Of a stretch of DNA of 64,000 nucleotides, positions 16,416 to 25,791 are shown one piece after another. The stretch comes from Bradyrhizobium sp. NAS96.2 (GTDB lineage Bacteria; Pseudomonadota; Alphaproteobacteria; Rhizobiales; Xanthobacteraceae). The notes beneath the pieces were generated by a model. The model was not told where the DNA came from. It was given only the letters and a program-made list of their open reading frames with translations, and did no database searches. Each line of letters starts with the position of its first letter. The stretch's first letter is position 1. The DNA lies in contig NZ_LGHK01000071.1 of the NCBI RefSeq assembly GCF_001908235.1, forward strand, positions 1 to 64,000. Reading direction: 5' to 3'. The position numbers and the translations under genes are program-made.

Positions 16416-16919
16416 ATGTCCTTCCATGACGCCGTCGTCCCCGCATATTTGCAGATCCTGAGCAGCCTCACCGGCGAGCTGACCAAGGCCGAGGCGCATT
16501 GCGAAGCGAAGAAGATCGCGCCCGAGGTGCTACTGGCATCGCGGCTCTATCCCGACATGCTGCCGCTGACGAAGCAGATCCAGTTGGTCTGCGACCACGC
16601 TGCACGCGGCTGCGCGCGCCTGACCCACAGCGAGGTGCCGTCGACGCCCGACACCGAGAAGAGCTTCGGCGAACTGAAGCAGCGTCTGGCGAAGACGATC
16701 GACTATGTGAAGTCGTTCAAGCCGGAGCAGTTCGACGGCGCGGACGCCAGGGACGTCACCTTCCCGATCGGCCCCGACCGCACCATGACCTTGAAGGGTC
16801 AGCAATTCCTCAGCGCGTTCTCGTTCCCGAACTTCTATTTCCACGCCGTGACCGCGCACGGCATCCTGCGCCACAGCGGCGTCGAGGTCGGCAAGCGCGA
16901 TTTCCTCGGCGCGAGCTGA
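16416..16919 (+). CDS. DUF1993 family protein
   Basis: 167 residues from ATG 16416 (AGGGAG 6 nt upstream). It matches DUF1993 along its length: MSFHDAVVPAYLQILSSLTG at the start, LYPDMLPLTKQIQLVCDHA, the TEKSFGELKQRLAKTIDYVK helix, and near the end FSFPNFYFHAVTAHGILRHS. DUF1993 belongs to the DinB-like four-helix-bundle group. The conserved histidines in the last motif could bind a metal. Physiological role unknown. Confidence 0.9.
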   Translation: MSFHDAVVPAYLQILSSLTGELTKAEAHCEAKKIAPEVLLASRLYPDMLPLTKQIQLVCDHAARGCARLTHSEVPSTPDTEKSFGELKQRLAKTIDYVKSFKPEQFDGADARDVTFPIGPDRTMTLKGQQFLSAFSFPNFYFHAVTAHGILRHSGVEVGKRDFLGAS

Positions 16920-17014
16920 CGCGCTTCGCGCGTCATATTCCCTGCGGCGGGATTTGCCACGCCTTCGCCGGCGCTTCGGCGGACACGTCGCCTCACACGC
17001 ACAGCCGTGCTACT

Positions 17015-17045
17015 GCTCCCTGACAACAACAAGACGTCAGGGAGC
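17015..17045 (+). promoter_or_regulatory. SD-sequestering hairpin in 5' leader of SDR gene
   Basis: A perfect 10-bp inverted repeat, GCTCCCTGAC (17015-17024) and GTCAGGGAGC (17036-17045), with an 11-nt loop. The 3' arm contains AGGGAG, the SD of the gene that starts at 17052. In mRNA the folded form would hide the ribosome site. It could equally be a dimeric-repressor operator, since no regulator gene is adjacent. Confidence 0.6.
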
Positions 17046-17051
17046 ACGCCA

Positions 17052-17912
17052 ATGTCGACCACAACCCACGCACCGAAAGCCATCGATCCCTCCTCATCGC
17101 TGCACGCCGAAGCGCTGGGATTGGCGAAGAACCACGGCCGCCTCGCCGGCCGCCGTATCATCGTGGTCGGCGCGGGACAGCGCACAACCGTGGACGAGGA
17201 ACCGCCAATCGGCAACGGCCGCGCCATGAGCGTGCTGTTCGCGCGCGAGGGCGCCTCGGTCGCCTGCCTCGACGTCAACAAGGACGCCGCCGACGGCACC
17301 GTCGCGCAGATCGCAAAAGAAGGCGGCAAGGCCTTCACCGATGTGGTCGACGTCTCCGACGTCGCGGCGATCGCGCCTGCGGTCGAACGCTGCGCGCAAA
17401 AGCTCGGCGGGCTGGACGGGCTGGCGCTGAATGTCGGCATCTCCTCCGGCCTGTCATTGCCCAAGATGACGGCAGAAGCCTGGGACCGCGACTACGCGGT
17501 CAATGTCCGCAGCCACATGCTGTTCGCGCAGAAGGCGCTCGAGCTGATGGCGCCGGGCGGCGCGATCATCCTGATCTCGTCGATGGCGAGCCAGCGCGCC
17601 GGCGGCCGCAACCCGGCCTATGAATCCTCCAAAGCGGCGCAGATCGCGCTCGGACGGGCGATCGCACGGGCCGGCGAGGACAAGGGCATTCGCTGCAATG
17701 TGATCGCGCCCGGCTTCATGGATACCCCGATGGGCCGCGACGCCAGCCGCAGGCGATCGGATCGCGCCGTGACCGTGCCTTTCGGCCGCCAGGGCACCGG
17801 CTGGGAGGTCGCCTATTCTGCGCTGTTCCTGATTTCGAATGAATCCTCCTACGTGAACGCGCACACTCTGTTCCTCGATGCCGGCCACATGGGCGGAATC
17901 GTGCGTGGCTGA
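17052..17912 (+). CDS. short-chain dehydrogenase/reductase
   Basis: 286 residues from ATG 17052 (AGGGAG 8 nt upstream). A Rossmann fold with a modified glycine-rich loop (IIVVGAGQRTTVDEEPPIGN, with an insertion) is followed by NVGISSG, S176/S177 in LISSMAS and the catalytic Y190-x-x-x-K194 (AYESSKAA). N151 completes the tetrad. The C-terminal part NAHTLFLDAGHMGG is typical of classical SDRs. Substrate not predictable. It lies 75 nt upstream of an Old Yellow Enzyme gene on the same strand, so the two redox enzymes are probably co-transcribed. Confidence 0.88.
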   Translation: MSTTTHAPKAIDPSSSLHAEALGLAKNHGRLAGRRIIVVGAGQRTTVDEEPPIGNGRAMSVLFAREGASVACLDVNKDAADGTVAQIAKEGGKAFTDVVDVSDVAAIAPAVERCAQKLGGLDGLALNVGISSGLSLPKMTAEAWDRDYAVNVRSHMLFAQKALELMAPGGAIILISSMASQRAGGRNPAYESSKAAQIALGRAIARAGEDKGIRCNVIAPGFMDTPMGRDASRRRSDRAVTVPFGRQGTGWEVAYSALFLISNESSYVNAHTLFLDAGHMGGIVRG

Positions 17913-17987
17913 TCTGCGGACGGGCCATTGCGCTCGTCGCCGCAATGCACAACTCTCCCTCATCGATCATTGTCTGGAACATTTCAC

Positions 17988-19091
17988 ATGAGCCAATCGA
18001 CCAAACTCCTCGAGCCCTTCAAGCTGGGCGCGCTGACCTTGCCGAACCGCCTGGTGATGGCGCCGCTGACGCGCAACCGTGCGGTGCCGCCCGGCATGGT
18101 GCCGAGCCCGCTCGCGGTGGACTATTACGGCCAGCGCGCCTCCGCCGGCCTCCTGATCACCGAGGCGAGCCAGGTCTCGCAGCAGGGCCAGGGTTATCAG
18201 GACACGCCCGGCATCTATTCGAAGGAACAGGTCGAAGCCTGGCGCAAGGTCACCGATCGCGTGCATGAGCGCGGCGGCCGCATCTTCATCCAGATCTGGC
18301 ATGTCGGCCGCATCTCGCATACCTCGCTGCAGCCGAACGGCGGCGCGCCGGTGGCGCCGAGCGCGATCCGCGCCAAGACCAAGACCTTCGTGAACGGCAC
18401 CTTCGCCGACGTGTCCGAGCCGCGCGCGCTCGAACTGTCGGAGATCCCCGGGATCATCGAGGACTTCAAGCGCGGCACCGCCAACGCGCTGGCGGCCGGC
18501 TTCGACGGCGTCGAGATCCACGGCGCCAACGGCTATCTGCTCGACCAGTTCGCCCGGGACAGCACCAACAAGCGCACCGACGCCTATGGCGGCTCGATCG
18601 AGAAACGCGCGCAGCTGATGCTGGAAGTCTCCAAGGCGGTCGCCAAGGAGGCCGGCGCCGACCGCACCGGCATTCGTATCTCGCCGGTGACGCCGGCCAA
18701 CGACGTCTCCGATTCCAATCCGCAGCCGCTGTTCGACCACATCGTCGACCAGCTCAACGCGCTGAAGCTGACCTATATCCACGTCATCGAGGGCGCGACC
18801 GGCGGCCCGCGCGACAACGTGGCGTTCGACTACGCCTCGCTGCGCAAGCGCTTCAAGCAGACTTACATCGCCAACAACGGCTACGACTTCGCGCTGGCGG
18901 AGAAGGTGCTGGAGGCAGGCGCGGCCGATTTGATCGCGTTCGGCAAGCCGTTCATCTCCAACCCCGACCTGGTCGAGCGGCTCAAGGCCGGCGCCCCGCT
19001 CAATGCGTGGGACAAGGCGACTTTCTACGGCGGCGGCGCCAAGGGCTACACGGATTACCCGACGCTGAAGGCGACCGAACCGGCGGAGTAA
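17988..19091 (+). CDS. Old Yellow Enzyme-family alkene reductase
   Basis: 367 residues from ATG 17988. A TIM-barrel FMN oxidoreductase of the OYE/NemA type: LGALTLPNRLVMAPLTRNRA near the N-terminus, IFIQIWHVGR, the anion-binding H-x-x-N in VEIHGANGYLLDQF, the NKRTDAYGGSIEKR motif, and ADLIAFGKPFISNPDL near the end. Such enzymes reduce activated C=C bonds (enones, nitroesters) with NADPH. The neighbouring SDR suggests a small electrophile-detoxification unit. Confidence 0.93.
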   Translation: MSQSTKLLEPFKLGALTLPNRLVMAPLTRNRAVPPGMVPSPLAVDYYGQRASAGLLITEASQVSQQGQGYQDTPGIYSKEQVEAWRKVTDRVHERGGRIFIQIWHVGRISHTSLQPNGGAPVAPSAIRAKTKTFVNGTFADVSEPRALELSEIPGIIEDFKRGTANALAAGFDGVEIHGANGYLLDQFARDSTNKRTDAYGGSIEKRAQLMLEVSKAVAKEAGADRTGIRISPVTPANDVSDSNPQPLFDHIVDQLNALKLTYIHVIEGATGGPRDNVAFDYASLRKRFKQTYIANNGYDFALAEKVLEAGAADLIAFGKPFISNPDLVERLKAGAPLNAWDKATFYGGGAKGYTDYPTLKATEPAE

Positions 19092-19114
19092 AGTCAGCCT
19101 CGCTCCCTCGCGAT

Positions 19115-19200
19115 CGTCATTGCGAGGAGCGAAGCGACGAAGCAATCCATGCTTCGTATTATGCGGCGCGATGGATTGCTTCGCTTCGCTCGCAATGACG
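19115..19200. repeat. CGTCATTGCGAG palindromic repeat, copy 1
   Basis: Starts CGTCATTGCGAGGAGCGAAG and ends with the inverted arm TTCGCTCGCAATGACG, with the inner pair GAAGCAATCCAT and ATGGATTGCTTC. Five copies lie in this window (also 45808-45891, 48741-48825, 61857-61942 and 63604-63690). Confidence 0.88.
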
Positions 19201-19208
19201 GGAACAGA

Positions 19209-19238
19209 AAGGCCGGGATCGCTCCCGGCCTTTTCTTG
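19209..19238. terminator. bidirectional rho-independent terminator
   Basis: Stem GGCCGGGA-tcgc-TCCCGGCC flanked by AAA on the left and TTTTCTT on the right, between the convergent OYE and MarR genes. It serves the plus strand well and the minus strand weakly. The same 8-bp stem recurs at 22671-22690. Confidence 0.85.
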
Positions 19239-19256
19239 CACGCGGCATCTGCGATC

Positions 19257-19730
19257 CTACGCGTCGACCGCCTCTCCGCTCTCCACTTCTTCGGCGACCA
19301 TGCGATCGAGGTTTTGATTCAGTCGCCGCAGCAGATCGAGCAACGTTGCCGCTTCGGCCGCGCTGAAGCCGGCCAGCGCCTGGTCCTGGTTGCGGTGGAG
19401 CGCCTTGCGCGCGGCCGGCAATCTCGCCCTCGCCGCCTTGGTCAGCGCGACCTGCTGGCTGCGGCCATCGCCCGGCATCGGCGTGCGCTGGATGAGGCCA
19501 TCGCGCTCCATCCGCGCCAGGATCTGCGCCATCGACGGCTGCTCGACCTTCGCGGCGCGGGCGAGATCGCGCTGTGACATCGCCTTGCCGTCACGCAACA
19601 GATAGAGCACCGGCAGCTGGCCGATGCTGAAGCCGTGCGGCTTCACCCGCCGCTCGCCGAGCCGCAGGAAGCTGCGCGAAGCCATGTTGACCAGCGGCGC
19701 GGGGCGGTCGAACAGATCCCAATCGATCAC
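19257..19730 (-). CDS. MarR-family transcriptional regulator
   Basis: 157 residues. Winged-helix MarR fold: HGFSIGQLPVLYLLRDGKAM, SQRDLARAAKVEQPSMAQIL (recognition helix), RMERDGLIQRTPMPGDGRSQ (wing), then the dimerisation helices. It is divergent from a flavin monooxygenase gene. Two 12-bp palindromes in the 73-bp gap are likely its operators. By family precedent it is probably a repressor of itself and the monooxygenase that is released by a phenolic or drug-like ligand. Confidence 0.92.
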   Translation of the reverse strand: MIDWDLFDRPAPLVNMASRSFLRLGERRVKPHGFSIGQLPVLYLLRDGKAMSQRDLARAAKVEQPSMAQILARMERDGLIQRTPMPGDGRSQQVALTKAARARLPAARKALHRNQDQALAGFSAAEAATLLDLLRRLNQNLDRMVAEEVESGEAVDA

Positions 19731-19745
19731 GACACCACCATTTAC

Positions 19746-19757
19746 ATAGGTTCCTAT
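19746..19757. promoter_or_regulatory. MarR operator O1
   Basis: A perfect palindrome ATAGGTTCCTAT in the MarR/monooxygenase divergent gap, centred at 19751.5. It pairs with O2, whose centre is 21 bp away (two helical turns). Confidence 0.75.
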
Positions 19758-19766
19758 TTATACTAG

Positions 19767-19778
19767 ATAGGCACCTAT
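19767..19778. promoter_or_regulatory. MarR operator O2
   Basis: A perfect palindrome ATAGGCACCTAT, differing from O1 only in the central two bases. It lies on the same DNA face as O1 and 26 nt before the monooxygenase start. Confidence 0.75.
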
Positions 19779-19803
19779 TTATCCCGATGTAGGCGTGGTG
19801 TCC

Positions 19804-20973
19804 ATGAGTTCGCAACCAATTCGCATTGCTATCGTCGGCGCCGGTCCCGGCGGCCTGACGCTCAGCCGCTTGCTGCATGTCGCCGGCGTCACGACGACGG
19901 TGTTCGAGCGGGAGACATCGTCCACTGAGCGGCCGCAAGGCGGCACGCTGGACCTGCACACCGAGAGCGGCCAGCATGCGCTGGCGCGCGCCGGGCTCAC
20001 CGAAGGCTTTCTGCGCATCGCACGTTACGAGGACCAGGGCAGCCGGCTTTACAACAGCGACGGCCGGCTGCTGCTCGCGGACGACGACATGACCGGCGAC
20101 CGTCCCGAGGTCGACCGCACCGCGCTCCGCGATCTCCTGCTGCAATCATTGCCGCCGGATACCGTCCGCTGGGATCGCGGCCTGAGCGAGGTCACGCGAC
20201 GTGACGACGGACGTTACGATCTCGTCTTCGACAACGCGCGCGAAGGGCCGTTCGATCTCGTGATTGGCGCCGACGGCGCGTGGTCGCGGGTGCGGCCACT
20301 GGTGTCGCTCTATCAGCCACAATATAGCGGGCTGACTTTCATCGAGTTCGGCATCGACGAGGTCGATGCGAAGCACCCTGCCCTCTCGCAGCTCGTCGGC
20401 CGTGGCAAGATGGGCGCCGAGAGCGCCGGACGCAGCCTGATCGTCCAGCGCAACGGCAACGCCCATCTGCGCGGTTACGCGATCTTCCGCGTGCCGCTCG
20501 AATGGGCCGAACGGCGCTTCGACGTCAGCTCGCCATCCGGCATGCGCCAGGCGCTGCTCGGCGAATTCGCCGGCTGGGCCGACGCCCTGCTCGACCTGTT
20601 CCGCACCAGCAATGATCAGTTCGCCCTCCGCCCGATCCACGCGCTGCCGGTCGGGCATCATTGGACCAACCGCCCCGGCATCACCTTGCTCGGCGACGCC
20701 GCGCACGTGATGTCGCCGTTCGGCGGCGAAGGCGTCAACGCCGCGATGCTGGATGCGGCGGAGCTGGCGGGGCACCTCGTGGGATCGCCAGATTGGCGCG
20801 AGGCGGTTCCCGCTTATGAGGCCGAGATGTTCGCGCGCGTCGCCGGGCCCGCCGGCGAGGCCGCCGAAGCCGCCGCGACCGAGCTGTCGCATATCGGCCA
20901 GCAACTGACGCTGGCGCAGCACCAGGCGCACATGCAGATGCGCGCGGCCGCCGACCGCTCCGCGGTACGGTAA
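19804..20973 (+). CDS. FAD-dependent monooxygenase, TetX-like
   Basis: 389 residues from ATG 19804 (AGG 10 nt upstream; in-frame GTGs at 19795 and 19798 are possible). A group A flavoprotein monooxygenase: GAGPGGL dinucleotide motif in IRIAIVGAGPGGLTLSRLLH, RPQGGTLDLH, VDRTALRDLLL, the DG motif FDLVIGADGAWSRVR, and the GD motif LLGDAAHVMSPFGGEGVNAA. The closest familiar pattern is the Tet(X)/antibiotic-hydroxylase subgroup, but no activity can be claimed. Its C-terminus is alanine-rich. It is controlled by the divergent MarR gene through a double operator. Confidence 0.9.
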   Translation: MSSQPIRIAIVGAGPGGLTLSRLLHVAGVTTTVFERETSSTERPQGGTLDLHTESGQHALARAGLTEGFLRIARYEDQGSRLYNSDGRLLLADDDMTGDRPEVDRTALRDLLLQSLPPDTVRWDRGLSEVTRRDDGRYDLVFDNAREGPFDLVIGADGAWSRVRPLVSLYQPQYSGLTFIEFGIDEVDAKHPALSQLVGRGKMGAESAGRSLIVQRNGNAHLRGYAIFRVPLEWAERRFDVSSPSGMRQALLGEFAGWADALLDLFRTSNDQFALRPIHALPVGHHWTNRPGITLLGDAAHVMSPFGGEGVNAAMLDAAELAGHLVGSPDWREAVPAYEAEMFARVAGPAGEAAEAAATELSHIGQQLTLAQHQAHMQMRAAADRSAVR

Positions 20974-21037
20974 GGCGCTGGTCATGCTCTCCGGCGCCGC
21001 ATAGCATGGTCCGGCCTGAAGATGGTCACGTACGGGA

Positions 21038-21850
21038 ATGAGCAAGGACAACGCCGAGGATATCGTTCGACGCGCCACTACGGCCTTCAACGGTGGCCGA
21101 CACGACGAGGCGATCACGCTTTGCGAGCGCGGCCTTTCGCGTCAGCCCGGCGAGCCGATGCTGAGCCACCTGCTGGCCGCCGTGCTGTTTGCCAAAGGCG
21201 AGATCGCGCCGGCCCGCAGGCATGTCGAGACCAGCCTGGCCCGGCGCCCCGACAATGCCGCGGCGCGGCTGCTCGCCGCCCGCCTCGCCCGTGCCGAGGG
21301 AGAGTTCGATGCGGCGCTGGCGCATCTCGACCGCGCCATCGCGCTGAAACCGCAGCGCGATGCCTTCGCCGAGAAGGCGCGCACGCTGGATCTGGCCGGC
21401 CGCAAGGGACAGGCGCGCGAGGCCTGGGAGGCGATCCTCAAGGCCATCCCCGAGCATCAGGAAGCCAATGCGCGGCTCGGGCGGCTGGCCTGGGAGGATG
21501 GTGAGCTCGCCAAGGCTGCGAGCCTGCTTGCGCGCGCCGCCGCGAGCCCAGCGCCGGCTTCGGTGTGGTTCGACCTCGGCGTGGCAAAGCAGGATCTGCG
21601 CGACCATGATGGCGCGGCACACGCCTATCGCAAGGCGCTCGAGATCAAGCCGGACTATGCCGAGGCGGCACTCAATCTCGGGATCGCGCTGCAGGAGGGC
21701 GGCAAGCCCGACGCCGCGATGCAGGCCTTTGCGCGCGCCTACGGCCTGCGTCCAAAATTGTTCGGATCGATCGCGATGGCGCTGACCTCGGCCTCGCACG
21801 GCCGCCTGTGGCTCGATGAGCGCGCGCTGCGCGTGGCGCTAAGTAACTAG
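21038..21850 (+). CDS. tetratricopeptide repeat protein
   Basis: 270 residues made almost entirely of TPR units (AFNGGRHDEAITLCERGLSR, FAKGEIAPARRHVETSLARR, RAEGEFDAALAHLDRAIALK, then YRKALEIKPDYAEAALNLGI). There is no signal peptide or catalytic domain, so it is probably a cytoplasmic scaffold. The SD is weak. Its 3' end overlaps the convergent gene by 12 nt (21839-21850), so the two mRNAs are antisense at their ends. Confidence 0.85.
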   Translation: MSKDNAEDIVRRATTAFNGGRHDEAITLCERGLSRQPGEPMLSHLLAAVLFAKGEIAPARRHVETSLARRPDNAAARLLAARLARAEGEFDAALAHLDRAIALKPQRDAFAEKARTLDLAGRKGQAREAWEAILKAIPEHQEANARLGRLAWEDGELAKAASLLARAAASPAPASVWFDLGVAKQDLRDHDGAAHAYRKALEIKPDYAEAALNLGIALQEGGKPDAAMQAFARAYGLRPKLFGSIAMALTSASHGRLWLDERALRVALSN

Positions 21851-22549
21851 CCGGCCGCGCTTGGCGCGGAAGTGCTTGCGGTAGACATTGGGCGCGGCCA
21901 GCACCTCGCCGACCACTTTCGCATAGGCTTCGCGGTGTGCGTCGTCGAAGGCTTCAAACACCAGTTCGGGGGCCTCGCGCGGCACGGCGAAGCACTGCGC
22001 GACCGGCGTGCCCTTCGGCAATACACCGGCGAAATCAGGCTGGGTCCAGACCGCCGGGAAATTGATCCCGCCGTCGTGAAACCGGTCGGCGTCAACGAGG
22101 CCCGAGATCAGGCGGAACGGCAGGTCGTCGCGATTGACCGGATGCGTCACGAACAGCGACCAGCCCGGTTCGAGCTCAATGGTCCAGAAGCTGTTGAATT
22201 TCAGCGCGGCCTGCCCGTTGGCGAACGGCGCGCCGGCGAATTGCGCAGGCGGGTGGAAGCTGAGCGGCGCGCGCGGATGGCCCTGCGTTGCAGGCTCCGG
22301 AATGTCCCAGTCCCATGCGAACGCACAGTGCTCGACCCTGATATCGCAAGGCAGCGGGATCATGACCCCGTAGGCCATCGCATCGACGAAGGGCGGGCAT
22401 TGCTTGACCGTGCGGATCTCGCGGTCGTGGATCTCGGAATGCGCCTTCGCCGGCATCGCGCGCAGCCAATCGGGCAACGCACTGCGGGCCGGGAACGGCC
22501 GCGGCAGATGCTCGGCAAGCCGCGGATCACAGCGAAAGATCATGCGCAT
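21839..22549 (-). CDS. conserved hypothetical protein, DUF6065-like
   Basis: 236 residues from ATG 22549 (GGGAG 6 nt upstream), not the longer frame to 22591. A soluble, proline- and aromatic-rich protein. Recognisable blocks are YGVMIPLPCDIRVEH, FNSFWTIELEPGWSLFVTHP, GGINFPAVWTQPDF and LPKGTPVAQCFAVPRE. I recall similar blocks in proteins annotated DUF6065, but this assignment is tentative. Function unknown. It overlaps the TPR gene tail convergently. Confidence 0.7.
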   Translation of the reverse strand: MRMIFRCDPRLAEHLPRPFPARSALPDWLRAMPAKAHSEIHDREIRTVKQCPPFVDAMAYGVMIPLPCDIRVEHCAFAWDWDIPEPATQGHPRAPLSFHPPAQFAGAPFANGQAALKFNSFWTIELEPGWSLFVTHPVNRDDLPFRLISGLVDADRFHDGGINFPAVWTQPDFAGVLPKGTPVAQCFAVPREAPELVFEAFDDAHREAYAKVVGEVLAAPNVYRKHFRAKRGRLVT

Positions 22550-22663
22550 GGTGAACTCCCGGGAACATGATGCGATGACGAGGCGACGCATGATGATCTT
22601 ATCGCATCATTTGAGCACAATCCCGAAGGGGGCTCCACTCTTCCGGATACAGGCGTCGATCAA

Positions 22664-22690
22664 GCAAAAAGGCCGGGATTGCTCCCGGCC
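22664..22690 (-). terminator. rho-independent terminator of the glp operon
   Basis: Read on the minus strand: GGCCGGGA-gcaa-TCCCGGCC followed by TTTTTG. It lies 44 nt after the glpV stop and is the end of the seven-gene glycerol operon. The stem is identical to the terminator at 19209-19238. Confidence 0.9.
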
Positions 22691-22733
22691 TTTCGCAGCT
22701 TTCAGATCGCGTGGGCGGTCAAGCCTTGCCGCC

Positions 22734-24515
<1,782 letters not shown>

Positions 24516-24591
24516 GTTGATTCCTCCGGTTGCAGCGACAAACTAAGTACCCCAGGTCCGGGTAGACCCCGGATCTGCTCTTTTTCGCCTC

Positions 24592-24918
24592 TCAGACGGT
24601 ACGAAAGATCACCGCAGCTGAGGCAAGCGAAATCAGTGTTGCGAGCCACAGGCTCGAAATATCAATGCCCTCCCCGATCGGCAGGGTGAAAATCGGATCG
24701 GTACCGACGAGACCGATCCACAGCAAATGGATCACCGCCGCCAGCACCAGCGAGACGAACAGGCGATCGCCGCGCGTGGTCGGAATCCGCAGCACGCCGA
24801 CCCGCTCCGCTTCGGGATAGGCGATCGCGAGCCAGGTCATCATGCCGAGCGTAGAGGCAAGCAGCACGAAGAAGACCGCGGTCGGCCAGGTCCATGCCAT
24901 CCATGCGATGCTGTCCAT
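24592..24918 (-). CDS. glpU: GlpU small membrane protein (DUF2160)
   Basis: 108 residues from ATG 24918 (AAGGAG nearby); the frame to 24963 includes repeat DNA. Three hydrophobic segments (~9-30, ~48-70 and ~85-105) and the WTWPTAVFFVLLASTLGMMT and RGDRLFVSLVLAAVIHLLWI blocks match the DUF2160 family. These are invariably found between the permease and binding-protein genes of rhizobial glycerol ABC operons. A role in transport is inferred from context. The biochemical job is unknown. Confidence 0.9.
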   Translation of the reverse strand: MDSIAWMAWTWPTAVFFVLLASTLGMMTWLAIAYPEAERVGVLRIPTTRGDRLFVSLVLAAVIHLLWIGLVGTDPIFTLPIGEGIDISSLWLATLISLASAAVIFRTV

Positions 24919-24931
24919 GCTCCTACTCCTT

Positions 24932-24980
24932 GCGCATGATCTGGTCCGAAAACCGGCTTCCACTTTTCGGGATCATGCGC
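24932..24980. repeat. GCGCATGATC hairpin repeat inside the glp operon
   Basis: Arms GCGCATGATC and GATCATGCGC flank an inner pair, CCGAAAA and TTTTCGG. This is a widespread Rhizobiales intergenic element. It lies between glpQ and glpU, so it is transcribed within the operon and could change mRNA stability there. Confidence 0.85.
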
Positions 24981-24984
24981 CCTC

Positions 24985-25791
24985 CTAGACCCGGCCGAGC
25001 GCGAAGCCGCGCGCGATGTAGTTGCGGACGAACCAGATCACCAGCGCGCCGGGGATGATGGTGAGCACGCCGGCGGCGGCAAGCAGGCCCCAATCCATGC
25101 CGGCAGCCGAGACCGTGCGCGTCATGATCGCCGCGATCGGCTTGGCCTGCACCGAGGTCAGCGTGCGCGCGAGCAGCAGCTCGACCCATGAGAACATGAA
25201 GCAGAAGAAGGCGGCGACGCCGATGCCGCTCGCGATCAGCGGCACCAGGATCTTGATGAAGAAGCGCGGGAACGAATAACCGTCGAGGAACGCGGTCTCA
25301 TCGATCTCGCGCGGCACGCCCGAGACGAAGCCTTCGAGGATCCACACCGCCAGCGGCACGTTGAAGATGCAGTGCGCGAGCGCGACCGCCCACGGCGTAT
25401 CGAACAGGCCGATCGCCGAATACAGGTTGAAGAACGGCAGCGCATAGACCGCCGCCGGCGCCATGCGGTTGGACAGCAGCCAAAAGAACAGATGCTTGTC
25501 GCCGAGGAAGCGGTAGCGCGAGAACGCATAGGCCGCCGGCAACGCCACCGCGATCGAGATGATGGTGTTGAGGACGACGTATTCCAGCGAATTGATGTAG
25601 CCGGAATACCAGCTCTCGTCGGTGAAGATACGCCGGTAGTGCTGCAGCGTCGGCGTGTGCGGCCACAGCGTCATCGTCGAGACGATCTCGGCGTTGGTCT
25701 TGAAGCTCATGTTGACGAGCCAGTAGATCGGCAACAGCAGGAAGATCAGGAACAGCGCCATGACCAGGCGGCGGCCGGGGATCGAGTGCAT
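24985..25791 (-). CDS. glpQ: glycerol ABC transporter permease GlpQ
   Basis: 268 residues from ATG 25791, whose A overlaps the glpP TGA. A MalG-type permease with six hydrophobic segments and the EAA loop EIDETAFLDGYSFPRFFIKI that contacts an ATPase. The open frame upstream to 26466 is only a shadow of glpP. It pairs with GlpP to form the inner-membrane channel for glycerol import. Confidence 0.93.
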   Translation of the reverse strand: MHSIPGRRLVMALFLIFLLLPIYWLVNMSFKTNAEIVSTMTLWPHTPTLQHYRRIFTDESWYSGYINSLEYVVLNTIISIAVALPAAYAFSRYRFLGDKHLFFWLLSNRMAPAAVYALPFFNLYSAIGLFDTPWAVALAHCIFNVPLAVWILEGFVSGVPREIDETAFLDGYSFPRFFIKILVPLIASGIGVAAFFCFMFSWVELLLARTLTSVQAKPIAAIMTRTVSAAGMDWGLLAAAGVLTIIPGALVIWFVRNYIARGFALGRV

